Shown here: piece by piece, positions 1 to 8,899 of the stretch
How the letters are laid out: every line of letters begins with the position of its first letter
Numbering within the stretch: the stretch's first letter is position 1
Source of the DNA: an uncultured Eubacterium sp.
GTDB taxonomy: Bacteria; Bacillota; Clostridia; Oscillospirales; Acutalibacteraceae
Length of the DNA: 44,624 bases
Direction: 5' to 3'
Assembly (NCBI GenBank): GCA_905234995.1
Contig: CAJOJV010000029.1
Location: forward strand, 1 to 44,624
The notes under the pieces: generated by a model
The model's database searches: none
Seen by the model: the letters and a program-made list of their open reading frames with translations, nothing else
Told to the model about the DNA's origin: nothing
Made by a program: the position numbers and the translations under genes

Positions 1-207
1 ATCATTTGATTTTGATTTGCCGATTGAGGTTTCCCAATGATTAATCTCAATCAGCTCTCCGCTTCCCACCTTGCGAAGCTGAGCCATTTTGTGCACGCGC
101 GGTCGGTTTCTGAAAAGCGAAATGACGCAGGTCAGAATAACGATAAGCGCCGCCGCGGGCAAAATAAACCTCATTGCAGAGGTTAAGGATAAAACTAAAC
201 CTTCCAC
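1..207 (-). CDS. FHA-domain membrane protein, N-terminal part only
   Basis: The gene runs off the left edge; 69 codons are visible. I start it at a GTG at 207-205 because an AAGGAG ribosome site (215-220) lies 7 nt before it; the longer ATG-started reading in another frame lacks this signal. The product opens with a hydrophobic helix (about residues 4-32, FILPAAALIVILTCVISLF), then a basic stretch, then LRKVGSGELIEI...WETSIGKSKSND. That last part matches the first strands of an FHA phosphothreonine-binding domain, in which the GRSxxND loop binds phosphate. In clostridia such membrane-anchored FHA proteins usually sit beside ftsW/rodA and penicillin-binding protein genes, but that neighbourhood lies outside the window. 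The FHA call is fairly secure; the partners are inference. Confidence 0.7.
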   Translation of the reverse strand, partial: MEGLVLSLTSAMRFILPAAALIVILTCVISLFRNRPRVHKMAQLRKVGSGELIEINHWETSIGKSKSND

Positions 208-277
208 GGATTTGCTCCTTTCCGTTCATAACTTAACTCTTATATTAATTACCATTAGATAAAAAGTCAAGTTACAG

Positions 278-306
278 TTGAATTTATCAGGCATTAGCGT
301 TATACT
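278..306 (+). promoter_or_regulatory. Sigma-A-type promoter of galM
   Basis: TTGAAT (278-283), a 17-nt spacer and TATACT (301-306), 30 nt ahead of the galM start. Pattern match only. Confidence 0.6.
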
Positions 307-336
307 CAAAATATATGATTAAAAGGAGTTTCGATT

Positions 337-1357
337 ATGAGCATTTCCAAAAAAACTTTCGGCAGGCTTGACGACGGCACCGAGGTTGAGCTTTACACGA
401 TTACAAATAAAAACGGCGCTTCCGTTTCCCTGCAGACGCTCGGCGGCGGCATTCAGGCGCTCTGCGTGCCTGACAGAAACGGCAAGCTTGCAGACGTTGT
501 GCTCGGCTTTAAAGAGCCCGCCCCCTATCTTGACGGAGACACGGGATTTCAGGGCTTGCTCGTAGGCAGATACGCAAACCGCATCCGCGACGCAAAATTC
601 ACGCTTGACGGAGTAGAATACAACCTGCCCGCAAACCAGGGCAGCTGGACCCTGCACGGCGGCGGCCGCTTCTAATTCAATCACCTTTGAAAAATTTTCG
701 CCTGATGGCGAGGACGGCTTCCCGGGGAATTTTACGATGACGGTTAAATATACGCTGACCGAGGACAACGCCGTGAGAATTGAATACACAATCACGAGCG
801 ATAAGAAAACCCCCGCTAACCCGACCAACCACACATATTTCAACCTTGGCGGCAGACCGCAGGACACTATTGAAAATCATATTCTTAAAATTAATGCCGA
901 TTATTTCACAGAGACCGAGCCGTCTCAGCTTCTCACAGGCGAAATCACCCCCGTTGAGGGCACGATGATGGATTTCAGAACTGCACATAAAATCGGCGAC
1001 AATATTGACGTTCCCTTCCGTGCAACTCTCGGCGACGTGGGCTATGATAATAATTACTGCCTGCGAAATAAATTCGGCGAATTCGCAGAGGCTGCAGTGC
1101 TTTACGACGAGGAGAGCGGCAGGAAGCTGAGCGTTTTCACCGATATGCCCGCCCTTCAGCTTTACTGCGGCGGCTGGCTTGCAAAAAGCGGCAACAAGGG
1201 CAAGGCAAACGGCGACGTAACATACCGCAGGGGCGTTGCGCTTGAAACTCAGTTTATTCCGGACAGCGTTAATTTCCCCGAAAAATTCGGCGCAATATAT
1301 GTTGAGCCGGGCAAGGAATTCAAAACCGTTACGGAATTTCGTTTCACGATCGAATGA
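337..1357 (+). pseudogene. galM: Aldose 1-epimerase (galM), broken by a small frameshifting deletion
   Basis: Galactose mutarotase, which interconverts alpha and beta anomers of aldoses for the Leloir pathway. The start at 337 has an AAAGGAG site. The first frame (337-675) gives the N-terminal beta-sandwich up to GRYANRI and LHGG, then stops at once. The second frame resumes around 677 with SITFEKFSPDGEDGFPGN and continues through the conserved TNHTYFNLGG (catalytic His region) to ALETQFIPDSVN (catalytic Glu) and a stop at 1357. In intact GalM about 10-20 residues, including a GFDKxxW segment, lie between LHGG and this strand; they are missing here. So a short deletion in the GGC-rich stretch near 660-672 removed bases and shifted the frame. 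It may be a true pseudogene or an assembly error. Identity of the family is certain; functionality is not. Confidence 0.88.
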
Positions 1358-1405
1358 CAACGCCGCGCAAAAAATATACTTTTAGTATAACTCAATATTA
1401 CACCC

Positions 1406-1438
1406 TTGTACAAATGGGGTCGTACCCCATTTGTACAA
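1406..1438. repeat. Perfect 15-bp inverted repeat, 3-nt loop
   Basis: The arm TTGTACAAATGGGGT (1406-1420) and its exact reverse complement (1424-1438) are separated by CGT. It lies between galM and the HTH-DUF4097 gene, about 110 nt before the start of the latter. No run of T follows on the plus strand, so it is not a typical terminator. It could be an operator or a small dispersed palindrome. Confidence 0.85.
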
Positions 1439-1550
1439 AAATGGTGGCCTGCAACCAAAAGTTGCGGAAATTCAACGCAAAATATGTTGTGCAACTGCGG
1501 ATTTTTCTGCTAAACTTAACTTGAAGACAAAACCGAAAGAGGTGGCATTT

Positions 1551-3278
1551 ATGGATTTGCAAACCGCACAAAGGCTTTATGAATACAGAAAAGCCAACGG
1601 CTATTCGCAGGAAGAGCTTGCCGAGAAGATAGGTGTTTCAAGACAGGCAATTTCAAAATGGGAGCGCAGCGAAAGCAGCCCCGACACCGATAATTTAATT
1701 GCCCTTGCAAAGCTTTACGGCATTACCATTGATGAATTAATCAACGGCACCGACGAGCCTAAAAAGGCAGCGGCGCCTGAGCCTGAAAAAGCAGAAGCAT
1801 CCGATCCCGAAAAAGCGGCGATGCCCGAGCCTGAAATTGCCGATGCGCCGGAGGAGGCTGCACCCCCGCAGGAGGTCTCTCCTGAGCAGGGAGCCGCTGA
1901 CCCTGCCGCACCTAAAGGCGATAACGTTGACATCAGCCTGAAAAACGGCATTAACGTTGACTCGGCAAACGGCGATTCCGTTCACATCGGCATTGACGGA
2001 ATTAAGGTTAATTCAGCCAATTCGCCCGAATTTAATGAAAACATATTAAAGAACGCAAAGAAAACCAACCCGCTGTTTGACGCAATAGTTGCCTGCGCAG
2101 GCTTTCTGCTCTTCTTCCTTACGGGCTTTTTGTGCAGCGGCGGCTGGGCTTACAGCTGGCTGTTTCTGCTGATGATTCCCGTTATCATCACCGCGGGCGA
2201 GGCCTTTCGCTCCAAAAATCCGAGCGTTTTTTGCTATTCCGTATTAATGGTTGTGCTTTACTGCGGGCTCGGGCTGGTTGCCCACATATGGCACCCGACC
2301 TGGATTTTATTTATAACCATTCCGCTTTACTATATTCTTTGCGACGCTTATAAAAAGGCGAAGCCGCCCGTAACCGAGCAGGCGGCAGCGCAAAGCGCAA
2401 GCGGCACTTATTACACCCCTGACGCCGTAACCGGCGCCGCTTATACTCAGGAGCAAAGCGGCAACAAAACGGCGAGAGTTATTCTGGGCGTAATCATCGG
2501 CTTTATGATTGCAGCGGTTATAGGCGTGTTTGCGATTGCGGCGGGTTATCATATTTATTCCTTCGCTCCCGGTCCCGTGATTATCAGCAACGACCTTGAC
2601 GACTACACAGTCGGTGCAGGCGAGGTTGCGGCGGACGAGGTTAACAGCCTTGAGATTGACTGGGTTAACGGAAGCATTAACGTTGAATACTACGACGGCA
2701 GCACCGTTTCCTTCACCGAAACCGAGCAGAGCAATCCCGACCGACAGTTGAGATATAAGGTTAAGGACGGCACGCTTGAAATCATTTTCTGCAAGGAGGC
2801 AATCAGCGGAATTGACGGCTTGAATATTGACAGCTACTCAAAGGATTTAACGGTTTATATTCCAAGCGGTAAAGAGCTTACCGAGCTTGACGTTGACAAT
2901 GTTTCAGCCAAGGCAACGCTTAATCAAATTACGGCAAACAAAATTGACGTTGACACCGTTTCAGGCAGCATAACCGCAACGGGAAGCTTTTCGGTTGTTG
3001 ATATTGACAGCGTTTCCGCAACCGCGGCAATTACTGCGGATGAAAGGCTGCGCAAGCTTAGCGTTGACAGCGTTTCCGCAAGCACGACGGTTTATCTTCC
3101 CGCTGCTACGACGGGCTTTGAAATTGATTCCGATTCCATTTCGGGGCATATTGACGCAAGCGATTTCACAAAGAACGGCAGCACCGTGATGAACGACGGC
3201 AAAATAAGCTACGGCGACGGACTTATCAGCATCGGCTTTGACACCGTGAGCGGCAATCTTGTTATAAAAGCATATTAA
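1551..3278 (+). CDS. XRE-type HTH protein with membrane segments and a DUF4097 (putative adhesin) domain
   Basis: 575 residues from the ATG at 1551, preceded by a GAGGTGG site; an in-frame extension back to 1431 would run through the upstream palindrome and lacks a ribosome site. Residues 1-70 form a classic Cro/CI helix-turn-helix (YSQEELAEKIGVSRQAISKWE). A Pro/Glu/Ala-rich linker follows (about 70-125), then four hydrophobic helices (about 175-265) and a fifth (about 308-335). The C-terminal 200 residues are a repetitive beta-rich domain with recurring D(I/V)DSVSA and DTVSG units, typical of the DUF4097 family. The protein therefore couples a DNA-binding head to an extracytoplasmic or membrane-facing beta-solenoid. 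A membrane-bound one-component regulator is an inference; the domains themselves are clear. Confidence 0.85.
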   Translation: MDLQTAQRLYEYRKANGYSQEELAEKIGVSRQAISKWERSESSPDTDNLIALAKLYGITIDELINGTDEPKKAAAPEPEKAEASDPEKAAMPEPEIADAPEEAAPPQEVSPEQGAADPAAPKGDNVDISLKNGINVDSANGDSVHIGIDGIKVNSANSPEFNENILKNAKKTNPLFDAIVACAGFLLFFLTGFLCSGGWAYSWLFLLMIPVIITAGEAFRSKNPSVFCYSVLMVVLYCGLGLVAHIWHPTWILFITIPLYYILCDAYKKAKPPVTEQAAAQSASGTYYTPDAVTGAAYTQEQSGNKTARVILGVIIGFMIAAVIGVFAIAAGYHIYSFAPGPVIISNDLDDYTVGAGEVAADEVNSLEIDWVNGSINVEYYDGSTVSFTETEQSNPDRQLRYKVKDGTLEIIFCKEAISGIDGLNIDSYSKDLTVYIPSGKELTELDVDNVSAKATLNQITANKIDVDTVSGSITATGSFSVVDIDSVSATAAITADERLRKLSVDSVSASTTVYLPAATTGFEIDSDSISGHIDASDFTKNGSTVMNDGKISYGDGLISIGFDTVSGNLVIKAY

Positions 3279-3292
3279 TTTTAACCTTTTTT

Positions 3293-3320
3293 AAGGGAGA
3301 GCTGATTGCTCCCCCTTTAT
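3293..3320 (+). terminator. Rho-independent terminator after the HTH-DUF4097 gene
   Basis: AAGGGAGAGC pairs imperfectly with GCTCCCCCTT, followed by TATTAT. Weak T tract. Confidence 0.55.
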
Positions 3321-3324
3321 TATA

Positions 3325-3354
3325 TTGACAGCCGCGCGCAAAATCGTGTATCAT
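3325..3354 (+). promoter_or_regulatory. Promoter of the GH26 gene
   Basis: TTGACA (3325-3330), an 18-nt spacer and TATCAT (3349-3354). It implies transcription from about 3361, which rules out upstream starts and supports the TTG at 3373. Confidence 0.6.
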
Positions 3355-3372
3355 ATTTGCGAGGTGATTAAT

Positions 3373-5799
3373 TTGAAAAGGAATATTAAAAGGCTGTTAT
3401 CCTTTCTCCTCGTTTTTTGCATTGTTATTACAGCCTGCATAACCTTTAATATAAACAGCGTTCACGCTGCAAACGGCACAATTACCGTTGATGAATACAA
3501 CACGATTAGATGGAGCCTGAACGACGACGGCGTTTTCACCGTTAACGGCACGGGCTACGGACCCAATTATTCAAACACCATTCTTTCCGGCAATTCTGCT
3601 TACTGCCCCTGGCGCAGCTACAGAAGCCAGATAAAAACGGTTATCGTTGAAACGGGAATTCAGGCGCTGGGCGACTATTGGTTTTACGGCTGCTCAAACC
3701 TGACGAGCGTTGAGCTGCCCGATTCGCTGGTTAAAATCGGCGCATACAGCTTTGCAAACTGCACTTCGCTTGAAGATATTGAGTTTCCCGAAAGCTGCTG
3801 TGAATACTATAACTACGTTTTCAGCGGCTGCTCAAAGCTGAAATGGGCGGTTTTGCCGAGCGACAACACGTCTTCCTCGTACACGCACAAAATCCCGGAA
3901 TACACCTTTAACGGCTGCTCTGCGCTTGAAAATGTTTGGGTCGGCGATGGTTACACTGCCATTGACGCAAACGCCTTTAAAAACTGCTCCGCGCTTAAAT
4001 CCATAATCTGGACGGGCAGCACGCTGAGCAGCATTGGCAGCAATTTCACCCCGACGGGCGCTTATTTCGTCGGCAGCTCTGCGCTTGAAAGCCAGTGCAG
4101 CAGTCTTGGCAAAAACTATTATCCGCTTAGCGGCAGCACCTCGTCAACGCTGAACTATATTTTTGATTCGGACAGTATGGAGCTGAGCTTCAGCGGCAGC
4201 GGAGCTATTGAAGACTGCCCCTGGACCGATTGGCGATATTTCGTGCGCTCCGTTGATTTAAGCGGCGCAACGTCAATCGGAGAAAGCTCGTTCAGCGGAT
4301 GCGAGCTTCTTTCGGGCGAGCTGATTATTCCCGAAAGCGTAACCTCAATCGGTTCAGAAGCATTTGACGGCACCGAATATGACTGCATAATTTTAAATCC
4401 GCAAAACGTTGAAATTGATGATTTTGCCTTTAATGTTAACCATGAAATAAATATATTCGGAATGAAAAACAGCGGCGCTTACAGCTACGTTCAAAGCGAA
4501 CGGAACAACGGCACCGATTGGAAATACTATTGCATCGGCACGCACGAATTCAGCGGCGACCATGCAAAATGCGCATACTGCGATTTGGTAAATAACGAAA
4601 TGACCATTGAGGAGCTCGGCAATCACAATTACGTTTATCAGTACCGCAAAGGCAGCAAGCTTTATTACAAATGCTCCGAATGTGAGCGCGACGATTATGC
4701 CGTAAGCGCAAGAGAGCTTATGCTTAACTTCAGCTTTGTTCTGAATAACAGCGGCACTGCATACAACCAAAATAATTACGACGGCAGATTTGATCTTATT
4801 CGCGACGGCTTTGTTAACGCCAGGGATTACAGCTTCCTGCTTGATATCTGCAACGGCGAGCCCACCGAATACGATATGAATCTGACGAATGAAAACGCCA
4901 CGCCCGAGGCACAGGCGCTTTTCAGATACATATACTCGGTTTACGGCAACGGCATAATTTCAGGTCAGCAGGAATCCACCTGGATGGGCAGCGTTGATTA
5001 TGAAATGAATTACATTTATAACGCCACGGGCAAATATCCGGCAATCCGCGGCCTTGATTTTATGAACGATGATTTCAGCGGAGTTGTTTCAAGAGCAAAG
5101 GATTGGGCAAGCCGCGGCGGTATCGTTACTATTTGCTGGCACTGCGGCACCTCCTTTAACGGCAGCTTTAATGAAAGCCAGAATGAGGAGCTGACTGCCG
5201 AGCAGTGGGAGGCTGTATTAACCGAGGGAACCGCCGAGCACACCGCTTTCATTGCGGCTATGGACAAGGCGGGCAGCGCCCTGCTGCGGCTTCAGAACGA
5301 GGGCATTCCCGTGCTGTGGAGACCTTTCCACGAATTTGACGGCGCCTGGTTCTGGTGGGGCAAGGGCGGCAGCGATTGCTTTAAGCGACTTTGGATTATG
5401 ATGTATAACCACTTCACCTATGATTTGGGGCTTAATAACCTTATCTGGGTTTTGGGCTATTCCCACAACGGCACCGATTACGGCACGGACCTTGACGATT
5501 GGTATCCCGGCAGCAGATACGTTGATATTGCCGGCGCGGACAGCTATGAGGTTTCGCAAAACGGCGCTGAGGGCAGGCTGTTTAATCCCGTGCAAAAGGC
5601 AACGCACGGCGCGAAGCCGCTTGCAATGCACGAAACGGGGCTTATCCCCACGGTTGCACAGTTTGAGAACGTGCCCTGGGCTTACTTTATGACCTGGCAC
5701 ACCACATATATCACCGACGATAACGACGCTCAGGCATTGAACGCACTCTATAACAGCGATTACGTCATCACCCTTGACGAGCTTCCGGATTTATATTAA
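3373..5799 (+). CDS. Secreted GH26 beta-mannanase with LRR_5 repeats, CxxC pairs and a dockerin-like EF-hand
   Basis: 808 residues from a TTG start that has GAGGTG 6 nt upstream and leads straight into a signal peptide (KRNIKRLLSFLLVFCIVIT, cleavage near VHA-AN). BspA-type LRR_5 repeats fill about residues 35-370 (FYGCSNLTSVELPDSLVKIG pattern). Two CxxC pairs (near 400 and 434) and a single EF-hand-like loop (DLIRDGFVNARDYSFLLD, from about 474) follow. The catalytic domain occupies about 505-808. WRPFHEFDGAWFWWG carries the acid/base Glu (E654) and AMHETG the nucleophile (E754), as in GH26 endo-beta-1,4-mannanases. It should cut mannan or galactomannan outside the cell, complementing the alpha-galactosidase downstream. 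Mannanase is the usual GH26 activity; other GH26 specificities are possible. Confidence 0.9.
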   Translation: MKRNIKRLLSFLLVFCIVITACITFNINSVHAANGTITVDEYNTIRWSLNDDGVFTVNGTGYGPNYSNTILSGNSAYCPWRSYRSQIKTVIVETGIQALGDYWFYGCSNLTSVELPDSLVKIGAYSFANCTSLEDIEFPESCCEYYNYVFSGCSKLKWAVLPSDNTSSSYTHKIPEYTFNGCSALENVWVGDGYTAIDANAFKNCSALKSIIWTGSTLSSIGSNFTPTGAYFVGSSALESQCSSLGKNYYPLSGSTSSTLNYIFDSDSMELSFSGSGAIEDCPWTDWRYFVRSVDLSGATSIGESSFSGCELLSGELIIPESVTSIGSEAFDGTEYDCIILNPQNVEIDDFAFNVNHEINIFGMKNSGAYSYVQSERNNGTDWKYYCIGTHEFSGDHAKCAYCDLVNNEMTIEELGNHNYVYQYRKGSKLYYKCSECERDDYAVSARELMLNFSFVLNNSGTAYNQNNYDGRFDLIRDGFVNARDYSFLLDICNGEPTEYDMNLTNENATPEAQALFRYIYSVYGNGIISGQQESTWMGSVDYEMNYIYNATGKYPAIRGLDFMNDDFSGVVSRAKDWASRGGIVTICWHCGTSFNGSFNESQNEELTAEQWEAVLTEGTAEHTAFIAAMDKAGSALLRLQNEGIPVLWRPFHEFDGAWFWWGKGGSDCFKRLWIMMYNHFTYDLGLNNLIWVLGYSHNGTDYGTDLDDWYPGSRYVDIAGADSYEVSQNGAEGRLFNPVQKATHGAKPLAMHETGLIPTVAQFENVPWAYFMTWHTTYITDDNDAQALNALYNSDYVITLDELPDLY

Positions 5800-5810
5800 C
5801 TTAACAAATT

Positions 5811-5840
5811 AAAAAGCAAGGCAAATTTGCCTTGCTTTTT
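5811..5840. terminator. Bidirectional terminator between convergent genes
   Basis: A perfect palindrome, AAAAAGCAAGGCAAA with its reverse complement and no extra loop. The A and T flanks let it serve both the GH26 gene and the minus-strand membrane protein gene. Confidence 0.88.
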
Positions 5841-5851
5841 GCTGCACTGTT

Positions 5852-7999
5852 CTATGCCGTTACAAATTCCCAAACGGGAATATCATACACTTCGCCAACC
5901 TGCACTGCCTGTGCATTCGGATAATAATGCTCCCGAATATAAGTGAGCACCAGATTGCAGCGATTCTCTCCCGAAATATAATAGGTGTGCTCCCGCTCTG
6001 CCAGAGCCAACACAGGATTATATATTCCCGCATCTGATAGCAGGTCGTTAAAATACGGCTGACCGTAGGTCCATTCTCCGTCAAGGATATTGTGCTTCAG
6101 ATAATCGTTTGAAAACAGCTTGCTGTTTTCAAGCCTGAAATCCGCGCTTATATTATTTCTGTCTATAACGCTCCAGATAAACACGGCGTTTTCATCCGAA
6201 TCAATTGCATCCGTTTCGCTTTTTTCAATATATTCATAGCATTTTGCATTCAGCGAGGTTGCATTAATCGGCTTCATTTCAATATAGCAATCTTCAAACC
6301 TCACGGGGCTGAAGGTGATAATCGCAACGGAAATAAGAAACGCTGCTGTTTTTACTTTATCCTTTTCAATTTCAACGTCTGATAAAAGAAAAATTGAAGC
6401 AACCGCAAGCCAGCAATAGATTAATATGCTTTGAATCAGATACTTTGGTAAATGACCGGAAAACGTAAAATACAAAATTATGACAGCCGTGCCTGCAATT
6501 GCCGCCAAAAGCTCAAGCTTTCTTAAAACGCCGCCCTTCCCTGCAAGCAAAACGAATGCGCAAAAGGAAAGCGCAACAAGGGCAATATATGTGGAGGGGC
6601 TGTTTATCAGTATATACCACGTCAGCGGCAAGCCTTCTTCAAAAAATGCCTCAGCCTTATCCGCTGTATCAGCCCTTTCCGTTTCGAATATTATCTTAAG
6701 ATAATCGGCATTAATAACGTCCGTATCCATAAGAATCAATTCGTTTGCAAGCGCATAATCGTTTTCCGATATTCCGCTTTTTGAAAGCGTTTCTCCTATT
6801 TCATCGTATGACTTGCCGTGATAATCATAAATACTGCTTCTGTAGCCGTTGAACAGGGAAGCATATTCATACTGTTCCTTTGAGATATAGCACTGATTAT
6901 ATGCATTCAGACCGCCGGCGATTACAATAAAAATCATTGAGAAAGCCGCAAGCTTTTTAATTAAATCGCGTGAAAGCTCCTTTTTGCCTGCATTCTCAAT
7001 CAAATCAGCTAAAACAATCAGCCCCGCATAAGGGATGAGAATCAGCGCCGCACTGAAACGCCACATACAGCCAAATGCAAAAAGAACGCAGCCCGTTACC
7101 GCAAAAGCTAATCCGACCTTTTTCCTTATATATGAATAAACGAGGAAAAAGCCTGCAGCCGATAATACGGTTGCCGTGACGGTAAACGCGGAATGAAGCA
7201 GATTAATATCGTAATTTGCCAACAGAATAACGTAAAGGATTATAAGCGTGCTTTTCCTTGAGGTTGAAACCAATGCCACATATAATATGCACCAGATTGC
7301 AACGAGCATTAATATTTCCGTGAGCAGCACAAAGCCGTCTGCAGCAGGAAGAATACCGTCTATAAGCTTTGTTATAAATGACAGCATCGGATTTAGGAAT
7401 AAGCAATAGTTTTCATCCGAATAAAGCTGATTTAAAACAAGCGATATCTTATAATTATCCGTGGTTTGCCATAACGTGAGCATACATTGTGACAGCCAGA
7501 AAACTCCCGTTAACAGCGTTGCCGTTATTACGGTGCGCTTTTTTGTTTTGTTTTCGGAGGACGGGCTTTTGGCAACCCTGCGCTTTTCAGAAGTGTCGAT
7601 TTTATTCCAAACAGCAAAATACAGCTTAAACAGAATTAAAACCGATACTGCCGAAAGCATTGCAAGCAACATCGTGATAACAAATAATAATGCTTTGCCG
7701 TTTACCGATATGCTTTTGATTATATCGGAGGAAAGCCACCTGCTATAAAACAGATATGCAAGCCTTATATCAATCAAAACCGCAAAAGCCTTTGAATAAA
7801 GCGGAAGCGCTTTTATTTCTTTTTTCAGGCTTTTATTATTCAGTATTTTAATTGCAGCAAAAGAAGCCGCAAAAAATATTAACAAGCAGACTGCTGCTCC
7901 GTATAATGAAATCGGCATAACAAAAACCGACAGCACAATTTCAAAAAACAATATTTCGAGCGCTTGCTTAACGCTGCGCCCTTTTGAAAAAACCTCCAT
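5852..7999 (-). CDS. Polytopic membrane protein of unknown function
   Basis: 715 residues from the ATG at 7999, which has AAGGA 7 nt ahead; an in-frame TTG 20 codons upstream has no ribosome site. Roughly a dozen hydrophobic helices spread over residues 15-530 (for example FFEIVLSVFVMPISLYGAAV, LAFAVTGCVLFAFGCMW), then a 180-residue soluble C-terminal part rich in Asp, Asn and Tyr. The layout (many helices, a loop rich in acidic and aromatic residues after helix 8-9, and a soluble tail) resembles bacterial glycosyltransferase-type or polysaccharide-assembly membrane proteins. I see no motif that settles this. Base composition is more AT-rich than the neighbours. It ends at the palindromic terminator shared with the GH26 gene. 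Confidence 0.75.
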   Translation of the reverse strand: MEVFSKGRSVKQALEILFFEIVLSVFVMPISLYGAAVCLLIFFAASFAAIKILNNKSLKKEIKALPLYSKAFAVLIDIRLAYLFYSRWLSSDIIKSISVNGKALLFVITMLLAMLSAVSVLILFKLYFAVWNKIDTSEKRRVAKSPSSENKTKKRTVITATLLTGVFWLSQCMLTLWQTTDNYKISLVLNQLYSDENYCLFLNPMLSFITKLIDGILPAADGFVLLTEILMLVAIWCILYVALVSTSRKSTLIILYVILLANYDINLLHSAFTVTATVLSAAGFFLVYSYIRKKVGLAFAVTGCVLFAFGCMWRFSAALILIPYAGLIVLADLIENAGKKELSRDLIKKLAAFSMIFIVIAGGLNAYNQCYISKEQYEYASLFNGYRSSIYDYHGKSYDEIGETLSKSGISENDYALANELILMDTDVINADYLKIIFETERADTADKAEAFFEEGLPLTWYILINSPSTYIALVALSFCAFVLLAGKGGVLRKLELLAAIAGTAVIILYFTFSGHLPKYLIQSILIYCWLAVASIFLLSDVEIEKDKVKTAAFLISVAIITFSPVRFEDCYIEMKPINATSLNAKCYEYIEKSETDAIDSDENAVFIWSVIDRNNISADFRLENSKLFSNDYLKHNILDGEWTYGQPYFNDLLSDAGIYNPVLALAEREHTYYISGENRCNLVLTYIREHYYPNAQAVQVGEVYDIPVWEFVTA

Positions 8000-8091
8000 A
8001 ATTATATCCTTTAAATCCTTAAATAGCACAAGCCTCTGAAAACCGAGGCTTGGAAACAACTGAACTATAGAAAGCTGACGCCTGAAGCAGA

Positions 8092-8715
8092 CTAAAGCTT
8101 TTCAACGTCTATTACGGAAATTTTATCCATAAACATATTCGGCGAGATTATTTCGCCCGCCTCAAAGAAATCATCCATATTCATATTAAAATTATTAACA
8201 AACACGGGCGTGTTTTCATATTCAACGTCAATATGAATTATTTTTGAATCCTGAATAATGCGCTCAACGTTATAATTACTGCTGTCATAAAACCTTGAGG
8301 CTTTGACTTCATTGTTCTTGATATACTGCAGCACCACGTTTCTGTTTGATTTGGAGATTGAAACATACTGCGGCTGATCCTTGCTGAGCGTTTGCGACAT
8401 CTGCATTTGCGCAACCGCCTTGCAGGTGCCCGAATTCAGGAAAAATTCGTTTATGAAAATGCTTTCAAGCGCGCTCGTATCGTCCGGCACGATGATTGCA
8501 AACACGTTGCGCGCTGATTTATTGGGATAAAGCTTTTTGAAGAATTCCTTGAAATAATGCTGGCTTTCCGCAATCCTCTGGGCAAAGGCGTGATAAAAAG
8601 GAATATTCGGTGTGGATTGCATGCCCGAAAGCGAGAACGCCCTGAACTGATCCTCGCTTTCACTGTAAACCATAATATTTGAATTTGATATTATTACGGG
8701 AATGGCTTTTCTCAT
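8092..8715 (-). CDS. Conserved-looking hypothetical protein, possible actin-fold remnant
   Basis: 207 residues with a good AAGGAAG ribosome site and a promoter upstream. No signal peptide or membrane helix. The central part (FAIIVPDDTSALESIFINEFFLNSGTCKAVAQ) resembles the segment of MreB/FtsA-like actin-fold proteins in which VP-x(n)-E...A...G precedes a phosphate loop. The full ATPase motifs are absent, so this is only a hint. It lies 92 nt upstream of the membrane protein gene on the same strand and may be co-transcribed with it. Function unknown. Confidence 0.65.
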   Translation of the reverse strand: MRKAIPVIISNSNIMVYSESEDQFRAFSLSGMQSTPNIPFYHAFAQRIAESQHYFKEFFKKLYPNKSARNVFAIIVPDDTSALESIFINEFFLNSGTCKAVAQMQMSQTLSKDQPQYVSISKSNRNVVLQYIKNNEVKASRFYDSSNYNVERIIQDSKIIHIDVEYENTPVFVNNFNMNMDDFFEAGEIISPNMFMDKISVIDVEKL

Positions 8716-8767
8716 AATAAGACTTCCTTTTCTTTGAAAGTATTACAATTTAATAATAACTACGGCT

Positions 8768-8796
8768 ATTTTACTATATATTGTATTTAAAATCAA
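8768..8796 (-). promoter_or_regulatory. Promoter of the 8092-8715 gene
   Basis: On the minus strand TTGATT (8796-8791), a 17-nt spacer and TAAAAT (8773-8768). Confidence 0.45.
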
Positions 8797-8899
8797 TAAA
8801 TTTACAAAAATATAGTGCATTTTGTTTTAATATGTGTTATGATATAAAAAATCACTTTTTGCCGAGAAAGGGCAAATTTTTGATAAAGGAGGAAGCTCA

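Noticed and set aside
319..1360. Long minus-strand open frames opposite galM (319-867 and 677-1360)
   Set aside because: Shadows of galM: no ribosome site, and the opposite strand encodes a clearly recognised family.
8031..8050. AGCCTC/GAGGCT hairpin between the two minus-strand genes
   Set aside because: Short stem with no T run on the minus strand; not convincing as a terminator.
5852..8059. TTG start at 8059 for the polytopic membrane protein
   Set aside because: No ribosome site; the ATG 20 codons later has AAGGA at proper distance.
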